Source of the DNA: Areca catechu
Lineage: Eukaryota > Streptophyta > Magnoliopsida > Arecales > Arecaceae
Direction of reading: 5' to 3'
Length of the DNA: 64,000 nucleotides
NCBI GenBank assembly: GCA_021397845.1
Contig: CM038050.1
Span: 10,606,471-10,670,470 of the forward strand
In this document: positions 37,740 through 49,860 of the stretch, in pieces
Layout of the letters: every line of letters starts with the position of its first letter
Numbering within the stretch: the stretch's first letter is position 1
The notes under the pieces: generated by a model
Seen by the model: only the letters and a program-made list of their open reading frames with translations
What the model was told of the DNA's origin: nothing
Databases searched by the model: none
Made by a program: the position numbers and the translations under genes

Positions 37740-39070
37740 TTATTTTATCATTAGTACCTAGATTTAAAAGACTAGATTCCAGCATAAAATTATATAATAA
37801 GATAATAATATTTTATATAATTATAATATAATATTATAATATAACTATGATATAAAAATATCATAAAAAATATTAAAATAATAAAATAATAATATATGTA
37901 TTGTTATTAATAAAAAATTTTATTATTTTATAGTATGGTATTATTTATTATATTATGATATTAGATTATGTTATGTGATACTATACATAATATATTAGAT
38001 TATATTATTATATTATGTACATATATTTTTATAAAACTTATAAAATAAATATAATCATATTAGGATAATGGATATCTGAGCAGCAAATCTTAAAACTATT
38101 TCAAACCAGATAATTTTTAATTTAAAATTTTAAATATATTTCAGACTATTTAAAATATTTTTAATTGCGTTATATTAAAATTCATGATGGATTGGGCATT
38201 CAAAAAAATATGTCCAACTACAATCCTTAAGCTTATTATAATATTAGAGATATAATTAGTCCATTATATTTTTGGACACATATTGTATTTTAACATATTT
38301 TTTATGAAAATTTTTTGGATGGATTATAAAAATTTATATCTAAATATATATAATATCTGAATTTATAATATATCAATAAAAATATTATTTTTTTTAAATA
38401 AATTGATTATATTAATTGAATGATACTAATTCATGAAATTATATAGTAATATAATAATATTAATTAGATGACAACAAAAAAAACTAGACTCCAATTACAT
38501 AATAAAATTATATAATAATATAATAATATTTTACATAATTAAAATATAATATAATAATATAATTATAGTTGAGAATATATAAATAAATAAATAATATTGT
38601 AATAATATGGTAATAACATTATGATGTATAATGCTATCAATAAAAATTATTTACTATTTTATAGTATGATATCATTTATTATATTATAGTATTGGATTAT
38701 ACTATGTTATATTATATATTAGATTATATTATTATATCATGTACATGTATTCTCATAAAAAGTTATAATATATATATATAATCAGGTTTGGGTAGTTGGT
38801 ATCCAGGTGATTAATCTTAAATTCATCCTAAACTTAAACGAATTTTACTTTTAAATTTCAAATTCATCCCAATTTTTTTATGTCCTCGGGAGATTATTAA
38901 ATAAATCATATTAAAGTTCAAGATAGGCTGGGTACCCAAAAAAATCTACCCAACTACAAACCCTAAACTTATCGTAACAATAGATGCATGAATGGTCTAT
39001 TATATTTTCATGTTCATATATTGTATTTTAACATAATTTTTAAAATTTTTTTAGATGTATATATATATAT
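37740..39070. repeat. Diverged tandem duplication of about 0.7 kb
   Basis: 37780-38340 resembles 38490-39065 in order: the ctagattccag/ctagactcca start, a tttatagtatg block, an attatattattatat..gtacat block, then an aaaaaaatatgtccaactac / aaaaaaatctacccaactac block and tattgtattttaacata. Very AT-rich; no coding frame. Confidence 0.65.
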
Positions 39071-40327
39071 CCATATTTGGTTTAGAAATTTGATAATTAA
39101 AAAGTTAAAATTAAATTATAGATTATATTTATTAATTGATTTTAAAATTTAAAATTTAATAAATAAATAATTTTTTATGAATTTAGATTTATTCCAGATA
39201 TGTTAGGCCAAATCAGTTTAGTATTATCTTAGACTCAAAAAATTAATAACAAAGGTTGGAATAAAATATAAGGTTCGTTTACTTTTTCAAATTATATTTT
39301 AATATATTATTGATTCAACTAGAGATTGGTTTAGAATTGTATTGATAGCATTTCATGTACAAAATAATACTTTATTATATCCAATATAATGGTAAAAAAT
39401 ATATTATTTAATTATTTTTAGGTGATGAAATTTATTTGTAAGGTAGATTTAAAATTAATTGACATCTTCTACACTTAGTAGTATAAAATATGTTATAGGA
39501 CTATTATAAAGATTTATGGTGATATTTCTTATCACAATCAATACAGTAAAAATGATCACCTCTTGTACCATGATAAAGTTGTAACATATTTTTTATACTA
39601 TATTTTATTTACTAAAAATAACTATATTATTTTATTTTAAAAACTAATTTTAATATATCTATTATCTCAAGGTATAATTTAAATAATGTTATTGATGATA
39701 AAATTGATATGTTGACCTTTATAATTTTTTAAAAAATAGACCAATAACTAATTAGTATTATAGTACTTAATTTTATAATTATCATAAAGTATGATAAATT
39801 TAGTCTATCAGTTATTATAAAAAATATTTTATATAATACTTACATTTTTTAAATTATATTTGGTCCATATAGTCTTAATGATAATATGTATAATTTTAAA
39901 GTCACTAATATTTTTAAAAAAGTGAATATTAGCTTGATAATTTATGAAAAGCTGCAACTCCAAACTTTTTTATGTAAGATTTAACAAAAATCTATTATTT
40001 CAAATTTAGATAAACTGATCCATATCAAATTTTTTTAAGAAATATTTTTTAAAAAATTATCGAGCACAACCCGATAACATATTTTAATTATTAGTCTTTA
40101 GCTTTTTTCTTTCTTATTCATCTAAAAAATAATTTAATTTCAAATATTAGGATTTATTTCTTAAATCATTTTAATTTTTATTTTATTATAGAATATAATT
40201 AAGTAATATTCTAATAATTTTTCTTGACATTAATTTTTCTAATTTAAATGAAAAGATTATTGTAAATGAAGATTAACATGGATATAAATTTATTGGTCAA
40301 TAAAATTATTATATATTATATTATATG
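39071..40327. other. AT-rich spacer
   Basis: No gene or clear repeat seen. Long A/T runs only. Confidence 0.5.
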
Positions 40328-41817
40328 TGTTGCCGCTTGACCGCTATGGCCTGTAGCTGGAGATGACCTCGGACTCCGCCCTTGTTGCTCGGGAACCTGC
40401 TCGCGTGCCCGGACCTGCAAAATAGAAACCCGGGCTGGGGATCCCGGTGGGGGCACTTCGACGCTCAAGTCAGTGGCGATCCAAGAGAATAGATCCTCCT
40501 AGTCGAGCCCCGTTGATGGACTCCACTCTAGGAGAAGAAAGATTATATGCTTAGAGAGTGTGAATGGGTTGAGAGTAGAGCAGGGGTAGTGGTAGCGGAG
40601 GAGTGTTTGAGCTGGATGGCTGTGTCCGTCGATACCCTTCTGGTGAGTCCCCGGTAGCCTAGAGCACTTGGCCTCTCAGTTGCTCTCCTGTATGCCACCC
40701 CCTTCACCCGTTTATTGTTACTTACCCTTTCTTGGAATCTTGGAGAACTCTTTTAAGCCAGGATGGCTGCCTACCACCTGCCTCGAGATCCTCCCCTCCT
40801 TTGCAGGTGCGTGGAGCGGCGCTCCATACCATGCACGAGGTGCTTTCCCCTATTCATGATAGGGAACTACACCGTGCGCTCTGACCCTCCCTCTGGTCTC
40901 TCCACTTTGAAAAACCTGGCAAAACCTCGATCGGGGGACAGCCGCCTTTTGGATTTGAATCTCCCGGGATGATTTCCTCTTTTGGGTGGTATAGATGATC
41001 GGTCGGGAGCGCAGTGCCTCAATCCGGGGACCCCTTCCTTTTCGGTTTAAGTGGTAGTAGGGACAATTATTGCGGCCTAGTGGGCGCCCCTCCATGGTCC
41101 TTAAACGGCTCACCACCGTTGAAGGAAGGCGAAGACGTCCCCCAACAGCTGGTCCCCTCGTCCGAAGTGGGGCCGGTTCAAGGAGGAGGAGCTCGACTTC
41201 GGCCAAGGTGTCTCGACCTTGAGGGAGCCACCTGGTGAAGGAGTCCGAAGAGAGTCGGAGCTCGACTTTGGTCAGGGTGTCTCGACCTCGAGGGAGCCAC
41301 CTGGTGAAGGAGTCCGGAGAGAGGAGGAGCTCGACTTTGGCCAGGGCGTCTCGACCTCGAGGGAGCAACCTGGTGAAGGAGTCCAGAGAGAGGAGGAGCT
41401 CTACTTCGGCCAGGGCGTCTCGACCTCGAGGGAGCCACCTGGCGAAGGAGTTCGAAGAGAGCCGGAGCTCGACTTTGACCAGGGTGTCTCGACCTCGAGG
41501 GAGCCACCTGGCGAAGGAGTCCGGAGAGAGCCGGAGCTCGACTTCGACCAGGGTGTCTCGACCTTGAAGGAGCCAATTGACGAAGGAGTCCGAAGAGAGG
41601 AGGAGCTCGGCTTCGGCTAGGGCATCTCGACCTCGAGGGAGCCACCTGGCAAAGGAGTCTGGAGAGAGCAGGAGCTCGACTTCGGCCAGAGTGTCTCGAC
41701 CTCGAGGGAGCCACATGGCGAAGGAGCCCAAAGAAGGACATCCGCACGGTAGCTTCCTCTAACGTGGCATCTGACTGGGTCTGACATGGGCTCCATGTCA
41801 GCGATCCTACTACATCA
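40328..41817 (-). repeat. LTR-a: family B 3' LTR without its own body
   Basis: Read on the minus strand, it starts TGATGTAGTAGGATCG at 41817 and ends GCGGCAACA at 40328. It has eight 69-bp minisatellite units (41222-41730) and the U5 motif (40454-40473). It is followed on the plus strand by a reversed polypurine tract, so it was a 3' LTR. The bases left of it (atatg) do not match the bases right of LTR-c (ttggt), so the two do not bound one simple insertion. Confidence 0.85.
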
Positions 41818-41901
41818 TTTGTCCCCCACTCCCAAGTCCCATTGGCGCACGGTGCTCGGGGCAAAGAGAGTAAATGCGGTACTGACATGGAAAGGCAGAC
41901 C
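41818..41901 (-). repeat. 84 bp of Tat-B internal sequence between two LTRs
   Basis: tttgtcccccactcccaag and the following 65 bp match the region right of LTR-b (43177 onward) up to aaggca. There it joins directly to LTR-b, which lacks roughly its last 10 bases. The internal body is deleted. Confidence 0.75.
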
Positions 41902-43176
41902 GACCGCCATGGCCTGTAGCTAGAAATGACCTCGGACTTTGTCCTCATCGCTCGGGAACCTGCTCGCATGCCCAGACTTACAAAACAGAGGAGATCCGGG
42001 TCGAGGATCCGGGTGGGGGCACTCCGATGCTCAAGTCAGTGGCGATCCAAGGGAACAAATCCTCCTGGTCGAGCCTCGTGGATGGACTCCACTCTAGGAG
42101 GAGAAAGATTATATGCTTAAAGAGTGTGAATGGGTTGAGAGTAGAGCGGGGGTAGTGGCAGCGGAGGAGTGTTTGAGTTGAATGGCTATGTCCGTCGAGA
42201 TCCTTTCGATGAGTCTTCGGTAGCCTAGAGCACTTGGCCTTCAGTTGCTCTCCTGTATGCTGCCCCCTTCGCCCGTTTGTTGTTACTTACCCTTTCTTGG
42301 AACCTTGGAGAACTCTTTTAAGCTAGGATGGCTGCCTACCACCTACCTCGGGATCCTCCCCTCCTTTGCAAGTACGTGCGGCGGTGCTCCATGACATGCA
42401 CAAGGTGTCTTCCTCAATTCATGATAGGGAACTACACCATGCGCTCTGACCCTTCCTTTGGTCGCTCCACTTTGGAAAACCTGGCAAAGCCTTGATCGGG
42501 GGGCAGCTGCCCCCTAGATTTGAATTTTTCGAGATGATTTTCAATTTTGGATGGCACAGATGGTCGGTCGGGAGTGCAGTGCCTCGATAGGGGGATCCCT
42601 TCCTTTTTGGTGTAAGTGGTAGCGGGGACAATTTTTGAGGCCTGGTGGGTGCCCCTCTGTGGTCCTTGGGTGGCTCACCGTCATTCAAGGAAGGCGGTGA
42701 CGTCCCCCGGCTGCTGGTCCCCTCGTTCAAAGTAAGGCCGATTCAGGGAGGAGGAGCTCGACTTCGGCCAGGGTGTCTCGACCTTGAGGGAGCCACCTGG
42801 AGAAGGAGTCCGAAGAGAGCCGGAGCTCGACTTTGGCCAAGGCATCTCAATCTCGAGGGAGCCACCTGGCGAAGAAGTCCGAAGAGAGCCAGAGCTCGAC
42901 TTCGGCTAGGGCATCTCGATCTCAAGGGAGCCACCTAGCGAAGGAGTCTGAAGAGAGGAGGAGCTCGACTTCGGCCAGGGCGTCTCGACCTCGAGGGAGC
43001 CGCCTGGTGAAGGAGTCTGGAAAGAGCAGGAGCTCGACTTCGACCAGGACATCTCGACCTCGAGGGAGCCACCTAGCGAAGAAGACCGAAGAAGGACGTC
43101 CGACGCGGTAGCTTCCTCTGACTTGGCATCTGACTGGGTCTGACATGGGCTCCACGTCAACGATTCTGCCATATCA
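41902..43176 (-). repeat. LTR-b: 3' LTR of Tat-B2, end-truncated
   Basis: Starts TGATATGGCAG at 43176 on the minus strand. Five 69-bp units lie at about 42787-43095. The U5 motif is at 42020-42039. The terminal ..ggcaaca is missing at its left end. Confidence 0.85.
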
Positions 43177-43196
43177 TTTGCCCCCCACTCTCAAGT
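43177..43196 (-). other. Polypurine tract region of Tat-B2
   Basis: tttgccccccactctcaag on the plus strand is the reversed tract next to LTR-b. Confidence 0.6.
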
Positions 43197-43718
43197 CTCG
43201 TTGGCACACGGTGCTCAGGGCAAAGGAAGTAAATGCAGTGCTGACATTAAAGGCAAAAATCAAGTCTCATTATTGCCATGATCACCGGCGCATCACGGAA
43301 TGGACCCCCAAGCCAATATGGGGGTGACACGTGGCGATGTCCGAGGAGGCTTTATGGCTGATACAGAACTCGAAATAGTTCTGGGCGAACCGAAGCATCA
43401 CCCTCCGCTGATTGCTGACACATGGCACAGATCTGATGGCTGTGGCTCTGGGAGGGTACGATTGCCATCTGTCATTTTGAAAAGGACAGTTCTTCTGAAA
43501 GCACCTTCTTTTACGAATTCCTCGTGCCCTTCAGCGAACCAGAGCCTTCTTTCTTCCCTCGATCGTCCTTTTCCTCCAAGGCTAGCTAGGTTCGTCCTCT
43601 TCATTCTTCTTTTCCTTTGGTTGTGTAGAGTTCATCTTTAGGGTCAGGATCTTCCCGGACTTCATCCAACTCCTATTTCTTCCTTCTCTAGCCTTTCTCC
43701 TTCATCTTCTTTCTTGGG

Positions 43719-46017
43719 ATGGCTCATTCGGGTCGCAGCCATCGTCCCTCGAGCAATCTTGATGAGGCGGGGCCTTCTCGGTCGAGGAATCCTTCCTCCA
43801 ATGAAGAGGAAGAGTCTGCTTTGAGATCCGTAGAAGGCCTCGTCCCACTGGGATCGTTATAGGGGAGCTTAGGGCTCGCCCACCTCCTCCTCCTTCTGAA
43901 GCTTTTTCTGAACCTTCTTGGTCAACTGGTCTCGGCGGTATTGCTTCGGCGATAACCGGTGAGGAGCTCTCGATCATCCAGGAGGCCTTCAGCATCCCGG
44001 ATTCTGTCCGGCTCTCGGTCCCATGACCGGGTGAACGGGTCATCTCCAATGGCTCGGGTCAGATTGCCCTTTACGAGGAAACCCTCGCGGGGGCCTTCGA
44101 TTCCCACTTAATACCTTCTTTCTTTTCGTGCTGAGCCATTATCGTCTAGTTTCGGCTCAGTTAGTTACAAATGTAGTTAGGATAATTTTTTGCTTCATCG
44201 TCCTCTGCCACTTTCATGGGATCGTAGCTCGTTTCTCCTTGTTCAGGATTTTCTTTATCCTGAAGCGCCACCCGATCGAGGAGGGGTGGTGGTTCATTTT
44301 TCCGCGCCTAAAGGGAATTAAGTTTGAGCTCCCCTCTTCCATCAAAGGATGGAAGAACAAATACTTTTTTTCTTCCGTCGAGGGGATCGATTGGGTTTGG
44401 AGCGATCCAGACCGGACCCCGAACCAGAACTCTGCTATCAAAGCGACTGATCGAAAAATTTATGACCAGCTCCGCGCTAACCAAATCCCTTTCCTCGAGG
44501 TTCTACTGTCGAAGCAGAACTTGTTCGAAGATGGGGTCAGTCCAATGTGGGAGTTGGGTGAGTTCGACACAAGCTCTACTTATTTTTTGTTTTCTGCTTG
44601 TCGCTTCAAGCTTAGAGATGACCTCATTTTTCTTTGTGCAGGCATGAAGTACTTCATGGATGAACTCCTTGCGTTCTCCAGGAAGAGGGGTGCACCGACA
44701 GGGGCCAGAGAGTCCCCATCAAAAAGGCCTCGAAATGAGGCTAGCGCAAGGGCCGCACCTGCCGCGCCATCTGAGCCGAGCAAGAGAATGGTCAAACCCG
44801 TTCCTGAATTGCCATTGCAGCAGGACCTGCCTTCGATTTGAGAGCCTGACGTGGTCACTCGGGCCAGGTCCGCTGCCGCCACTGTGGCACCCCCACCTCC
44901 TGAAATTATCGAGGTGGAAGCGAAAGAATAGGAGGAGAGGAGGGAGCCACCGCCAGCGATGCCATCCGGCATGGCGGCGAGCCCCTATAGAGATTCCGAG
45001 ACATTCTCGGCCATCCACGAGGGCGCAGCAGCAGCAAAGAAGAAGAAGGGTAGCTCCCGCAAGTTGCCCTTCGAGGTGGCGTCGGACTCCTCGTTGGTCC
45101 AGGATCAGGCACTCGCCGAGTGCATGATGGACTTCACGATCCAACCGCACGATCAGTGGGAAAAAGTAGGATGGCTCTTGGCCAATGCCGTCCTTGGCAC
45201 CTTTCTGCAACTATTCTAGGTAGGTATTCTTGTCTTTTCCTCTCTCTTCTTTTTTTTATATGGCTGATGTCTTCCTTGGTGCAGCTTGGGGTGGACCTCT
45301 TGCTTATCCGGGACTACTGCAAGAATTGGGCCAAGAGGGATAGGCAGAAAATGCAACAGCTTGATTCACTGGTGACCGAGGTCAAGCTGAAGATGGACGT
45401 AGCCTGGGAGGCCGAACAGAAGAATAAAGAGTTGAGGGCCGAGGCGGCTGGTGCTAAGAGGCACCTCAAGGGCTTAGAGGAGTCCTTGGCCCGGGAGAGA
45501 GATCGGGTCAGATGTTGGGCTAGGAGCTCAAGGCTAGGGAGACCAGAGCAGAGGAGCTCAAGCCCGAAGTGGTCCGGGAGAGGGAGCAGGCTCGAACACT
45601 ACGGGCTCAGCTGGAGGCGGCACAGGAGCGGGTCGCTGCCGTTGAGAAGAAGGTTGTAGGGGCAGTGGCCTTAATGGAGGCTGCAAAGAAGGAGGTCGTT
45701 GAGGTAGTGCCAAATTACAAGGCCTCGAAGGAATTCGATGCTGAGTTCCACGAACTGGCCATAGACCATTCTTCAAGGGGTTCGTGTTCTACGAGTCCAA
45801 GGTGGCGGAGCTCATTCCAGACATGAGCTTGGATGGGCTTGCCTTCCCAGCCGCTCCGTGCGGGGGTCCAATTTTGGCCATGGTCGAATCGGAGGAACCC
45901 ACGGCTGCCATTGACATAACCCCACCACCGGAGGTCCTAGACGTAGCCCCACCATCGAAGGTCCCAAAAGACGTCGCCTGACCTGAGCACCATCCCGAGA
46001 AGGAGTCAGTGGAGTAG
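43719..46017 (+). pseudogene. Tat-B2 antisense gene, 'putative gypsy type transposon' domain plus coiled coil, broken
   Basis: Antisense relative to Tat-B2. The ATG at 43719 gives MAHSGRSHRPSS, as in Tat-B1, but a small deletion near 43815 shifts the frame. The conserved domain has LVSAQLVTN, ELPSSIKGWKNKYFF and IYDQLRANQIPFLEVLL. An 84-bp GT-AG intron at 44558-44641 and a 65-bp one at 45220-45284 match those in Tat-B1. A TGA interrupts near 44840 and a TAG near 44931. A Lys/Glu-rich coiled-coil region lies at about 45300-45660. The C-terminus stops early at 45981 (TGA where Tat-B1 has CGA); the old stop is at 46017. Confidence 0.75.
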
Positions 46018-46439
46018 CATAGGAGTCTCCCTTCTTCTTGTACTTTTTCTTTCTTTGTTTCTGTCTGGGCCGCCTGGCCTATCGGGGCCTGGAGACAATG
46101 TAAGATCTTGAAAAATCTTAATGAAATTTCTTTCTATACTATTTTACTTGTGTTCTTTTGCATTCTCAATGCTCTGACAACTTCCTTCCTTTTCTTCTCG
46201 ACTACCCACGTACATGTCTTTGCTGAGGTGTCTTGCCTCGAGGCTCTAAGTCCTTAGGCTCTTTCCTGTCGAGCTTCAGGTATGCAGGGCGATTAGGAAG
46301 GAAGTTCTTGACTTGTTGAGTTGTTCCCACCACATGAGCAACGTGGTGGTAGGGCTTCGTGTGCTTCCTCGGAAGAGGTCTGGGCGACCTCGGGTGGAAT
46401 CGTCTCCAAGTGCCCGTGGCACGACCGAGCCAAGATGCT

Positions 46440-46850
46440 GCACTCGGTTGGGCCACCAGGTGACTCCGAGATGCCAGACTTCAGGAGCTTGAGATGCTGC
46501 TTGAGAGGCGGCTTCAGGAGTTTCCAGGCTTCAAGTTTCGGGCTTAAGATGCTGGGCTTCAGGAGTTTCCGAACTTAGAGTGTCAGGCTTCTGGAGTTTC
46601 CGGGCTTAGAGTACTGGGCTTCAAGAGTTTCCGGGCTTAAGGTGCTGGGCTTCGGGAGTTTCCGAACTTCAAGTGTCGGGCTTCAGGAGTTTCCGACTTA
46701 GAGTGTCAGGCTTCTGGAGTTTCGGCTTAGAGTACTGGGCTTCAAGAGTTTTCGGGCTTAAGGTGCTGGGCTTCGGGAGTTTTCGGACTTCAAGTGCCGG
46801 GTTTCAAGAGTTTCAGGCTTTGCTTGTTAGACTCGGGGTCAAGCAGCGAC
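46440..46850 (-). repeat. About 31-bp tandem array of Tat-B2
   Basis: The reverse-strand equivalent of 26080-26560, with the core ggcttcaggagtttccgg. About a dozen diverged units. Confidence 0.85.
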
Positions 46851-46916
46851 ATTCCTGCAAGGTAAAAGTGATTTGCACAAAGAGAAACTTTATCATTAAT
46901 TGAGGAAGGCCATACA

Positions 46917-48178
46917 TCACTGATAGTACATTCTCAGATTATTGACATTCCAAGTCCGCGGGAATCTGGCACCGTCTAGCTCTATTAGGTAGTAGGCTCC
47001 ATGGAGAAGAGCCTCGACCACCTTATAGGGGTCCTCGCAGTTCGGCGAGAGCTTGCTGCACTCCTTGGGTTGGGAGGCTTCAACCCGACGTAACACCAGG
47101 TCGCTTGGACGGAAGATCTTTGGCCTTACTTGCGCATTATAGTACCGAGCTACCCGCTGCCGGTAGGCCGCCATCTGGAGTCAAGCATTGTCTCTCGTTT
47201 CCTCGTGGAGGTCTAAGTTAAGCAGAAGGTGGGCCATATTTTCTGCTTTATCATATTATTCCACCCGTAGTGTGGGCAAACCAAGTTCGATAGGGATGAC
47301 GGCTTCCGCGTCGAAGACAAGGCTGAAGGGCATCTCATTCGTGGCTGTCCTGGGTATTATGTGGTAGGTCCACAGGATGCTGGGAAGTTTTTCTGCCCAC
47401 CTACCCTAGACCCGATTCAACCTGGTTCGGAGTTCCTAGAGAATAGTCTGGTTGGTCACCTCAACCTCTCCATTGATCTGGGGGTGAGCAACCGAGGTGA
47501 AGCGATGATGAATGCCGAGATCGACGCAGAACTTCTTGAACTCTCGATTATCGAACTACTGTCCATTATCGATGATGATATTATGGGGGAGTCTAAAGCG
47601 GTAGATGATCGACTTTTAGAAGAAATGGTGGACCTTGACTTCGGTGATTCGTGCTAGTGGCTCTGCCTCCACCTATTTGGTGAAGTAGTCAATAGCCACT
47701 ATGAGGAACTTGCACTGTCCGGACGTAGGAGGAAATGGATCGAGGATGTCCATCCCCCACTAAGTGAATGGCCAGGATACGGAGAGTTAGGAGAGTGGCG
47801 CCGCTGGTTGATGCTGACACGCTGTATGTGGGCGTGGCGCTGGCAGCGATCGCACTTCCTTCCGAAATCAGCGGCGTCCTTCCTCATGGTTTTCTAGTAG
47901 TACCCTTGATGGAGGGCCTTGTATGCTAGTGTCCTCCCTCTGACGTGATTCCTGTAGAGACTTTCATATATTTCTTGGAGTACAAAGGCCGCCTCTGTGG
48001 ATCCCAGGCACTTTAAGAGCGGATAGGAGTAGGATCTGCGGTAGAGCTGCCCGTCCATCAGGACGAATCGCACGGCCTTCTTCTTGATGAGGACGGCCTC
48101 CGTTTGATCTACTGGTATGGCACCGTTGATAATGTATCTGATATACTGGTCCATCCAGTTGGGCTCTGGGATGACCTA
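46917..48178 (-). pseudogene. Tat-B2 integrase, broken
   Basis: The C-terminal piece, 46917-47174 (MAAYRQRVARYYNAQVRPK to NLRMYYQ and the stop), is open. The catalytic core at about 47200-47760 is split by stops and shifts. The zinc-binding region is at 47800-48154, with EIYESLYRNHVRG (His replaced by Tyr in the first position) and RKCDRCQRHA. Confidence 0.8.
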
Positions 48179-49860
48179 CTAGACTTCTTCAGGAGCTTCA
48201 AAGCTCGGATTTTTCAGGTACTCAATATGGGCATGCCCCAGTGATGAGTCCTGCAAGGTCGCGAGCCTTGACAGGGCATCAACGCGAGCGTTCTCTTCTC
48301 GAGGGATGTGGGAGATGCTGAAATGCCGAAAGCCTGTCGTGCTCAAGCGGACCTGCTCCAGGTACTTCATCATCTGGGGATCTCGGGCCTCATATTCTCC
48401 ATAGACCTGCCCAGCCACCAGCTGGGAGTCGATGAAAACCTTCAAGTTGGGTATACCCAGCTCGCGGGAGACTCTTAACCTTGTGAGAAGTGCCTCATAT
48501 CCGCCTGGTTGTTGGTCACCGTGAACCGGAAGCGGAGTACACACTCAGCTATGATCCCATCGCCGTTAGTGAGGATGAGGCTTGCTCCGCTCCCGCCCAC
48601 GTTGGACGTGCCATCCACATGGAGGACCCAAAACTCCTCCTTGGCCTTGGGCTCCATCTGATGCTCCAGGGTGGTCTGCTTCGGCTCTTCGGCCAGTCCC
48701 GCGTACTCGACCAGGAAGTCGGCCAACACCTGGGCCTTCTGAGATGGCCTTGGCAGTATGCAATGTCGAATTCACTAAGCTTCAATGCCCACTTGGCCAA
48801 GCATCCAGATGTGTTGGGGCGACTAAGCACGGCCCTTAGTGGTTGGTCCGTCAAGACCATGATCGAATGTGCTTGGAAGTACGACCTGAGGCACTAGGCA
48901 GACATTATAAGAAAAAAATTGGGTTTTCTGAGCATGTGTACCTGATCTCCACATCTCAAAGGATTTTGCTGGCATAGTATACCAGTTTCTGGGCTCCGTC
49001 CCCATCCATGTGGACAAGAATCCCGTGGTGACCGCCAGATATAATAGGAGTTCCTCCCCTTCCTCCGGCTTGGAGAGCAGTGATGGTGATGCTAAGAACT
49101 TTTTTAGCTCCTCAAAGGTTGCCTTGCATTCTTTGGTCCAGGCGAAGTCATGCATTTTGTGTAGTGCCTTAAAGAAAGGTAAGAGCGGTCAACCGACCTT
49201 GAGATGAACTGGCTCAATGTGGCAATCCGGCCTATTAGGTGCTGGACCTGCTTCTTCGAGGTGGCTGCTCCATGTCGACAATTGCCTAGACCTTCTCTAG
49301 GTTCACTTCGATTCTCTTCTGGATGACCATGAAGCCAAGAAACTTCCCTGCTGCTACGCCGAAGGCGCACTTCCCTGGATTCAGCTTCATCTGGTGCAGG
49401 CGAAGGTTGTGGAAGGCCTCCGCCAGGTCGGTGACGTGGTCTGACTTCGGCTTGCTCATAACGAGCATGTCATCCACATGTACTTGCATGTTTCGACCAA
49501 TTTGGTCATCGAAGACCCGATTGACCAGTCGCTGGTACGTGTCACCAACATTCTTCAGGCCGAAAGGTATCATCTGGTAGCAGTATATCCCCCAATCAGT
49601 GATGAAGGCAGTATGCTCCTTGTCCTTTAGATGCATCCAGATCTGATTGTATCCGGAGAATGCATTCATAAAGGAGAGCAAGCGGTGCTCGAGGTGGCGT
49701 CTACCAGTTGGTCGATCTTTGGTAAAGGGAATCTGTCCTTTGGACATGCTCGATTGAGGTTGGTATAGTCCATGCAGATCCTCCACTTTCCATTGTTCTT
49801 CTTGACCATGATTATATTTGCCAGCTAGCTGGGGTATTGTACTTCACGGATAAAGCCGAC
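48179..49860 (-). pseudogene. Tat-B2 reverse transcriptase with two RNase H domains, broken
   Basis: RT at 49286-49786 has PFGLKNVGDTYQRLVN and HVDDMLVMSK. The catalytic box is HVDD instead of YVDD, a change at a key position. The gypsy RNase H lies at 48860-49155 and the archaeal-type RNase H at 48179-48640, with HVDGTSN, IDSQLVAGQ and DALSRLAT in different frames. Several shifts are present. Confidence 0.83.

Noticed and set aside
40850..41969. Open frames of 293 and 263 codons on the minus strand and shorter ones on the plus strand
   Set aside because: They run through the 69-bp minisatellite of LTR-a. The unit is a multiple of three and GC-rich, so frames stay open on both strands. The products are repeats of SFARWLPRGRD or PRSRCPGRSRAPP type with no known domain.
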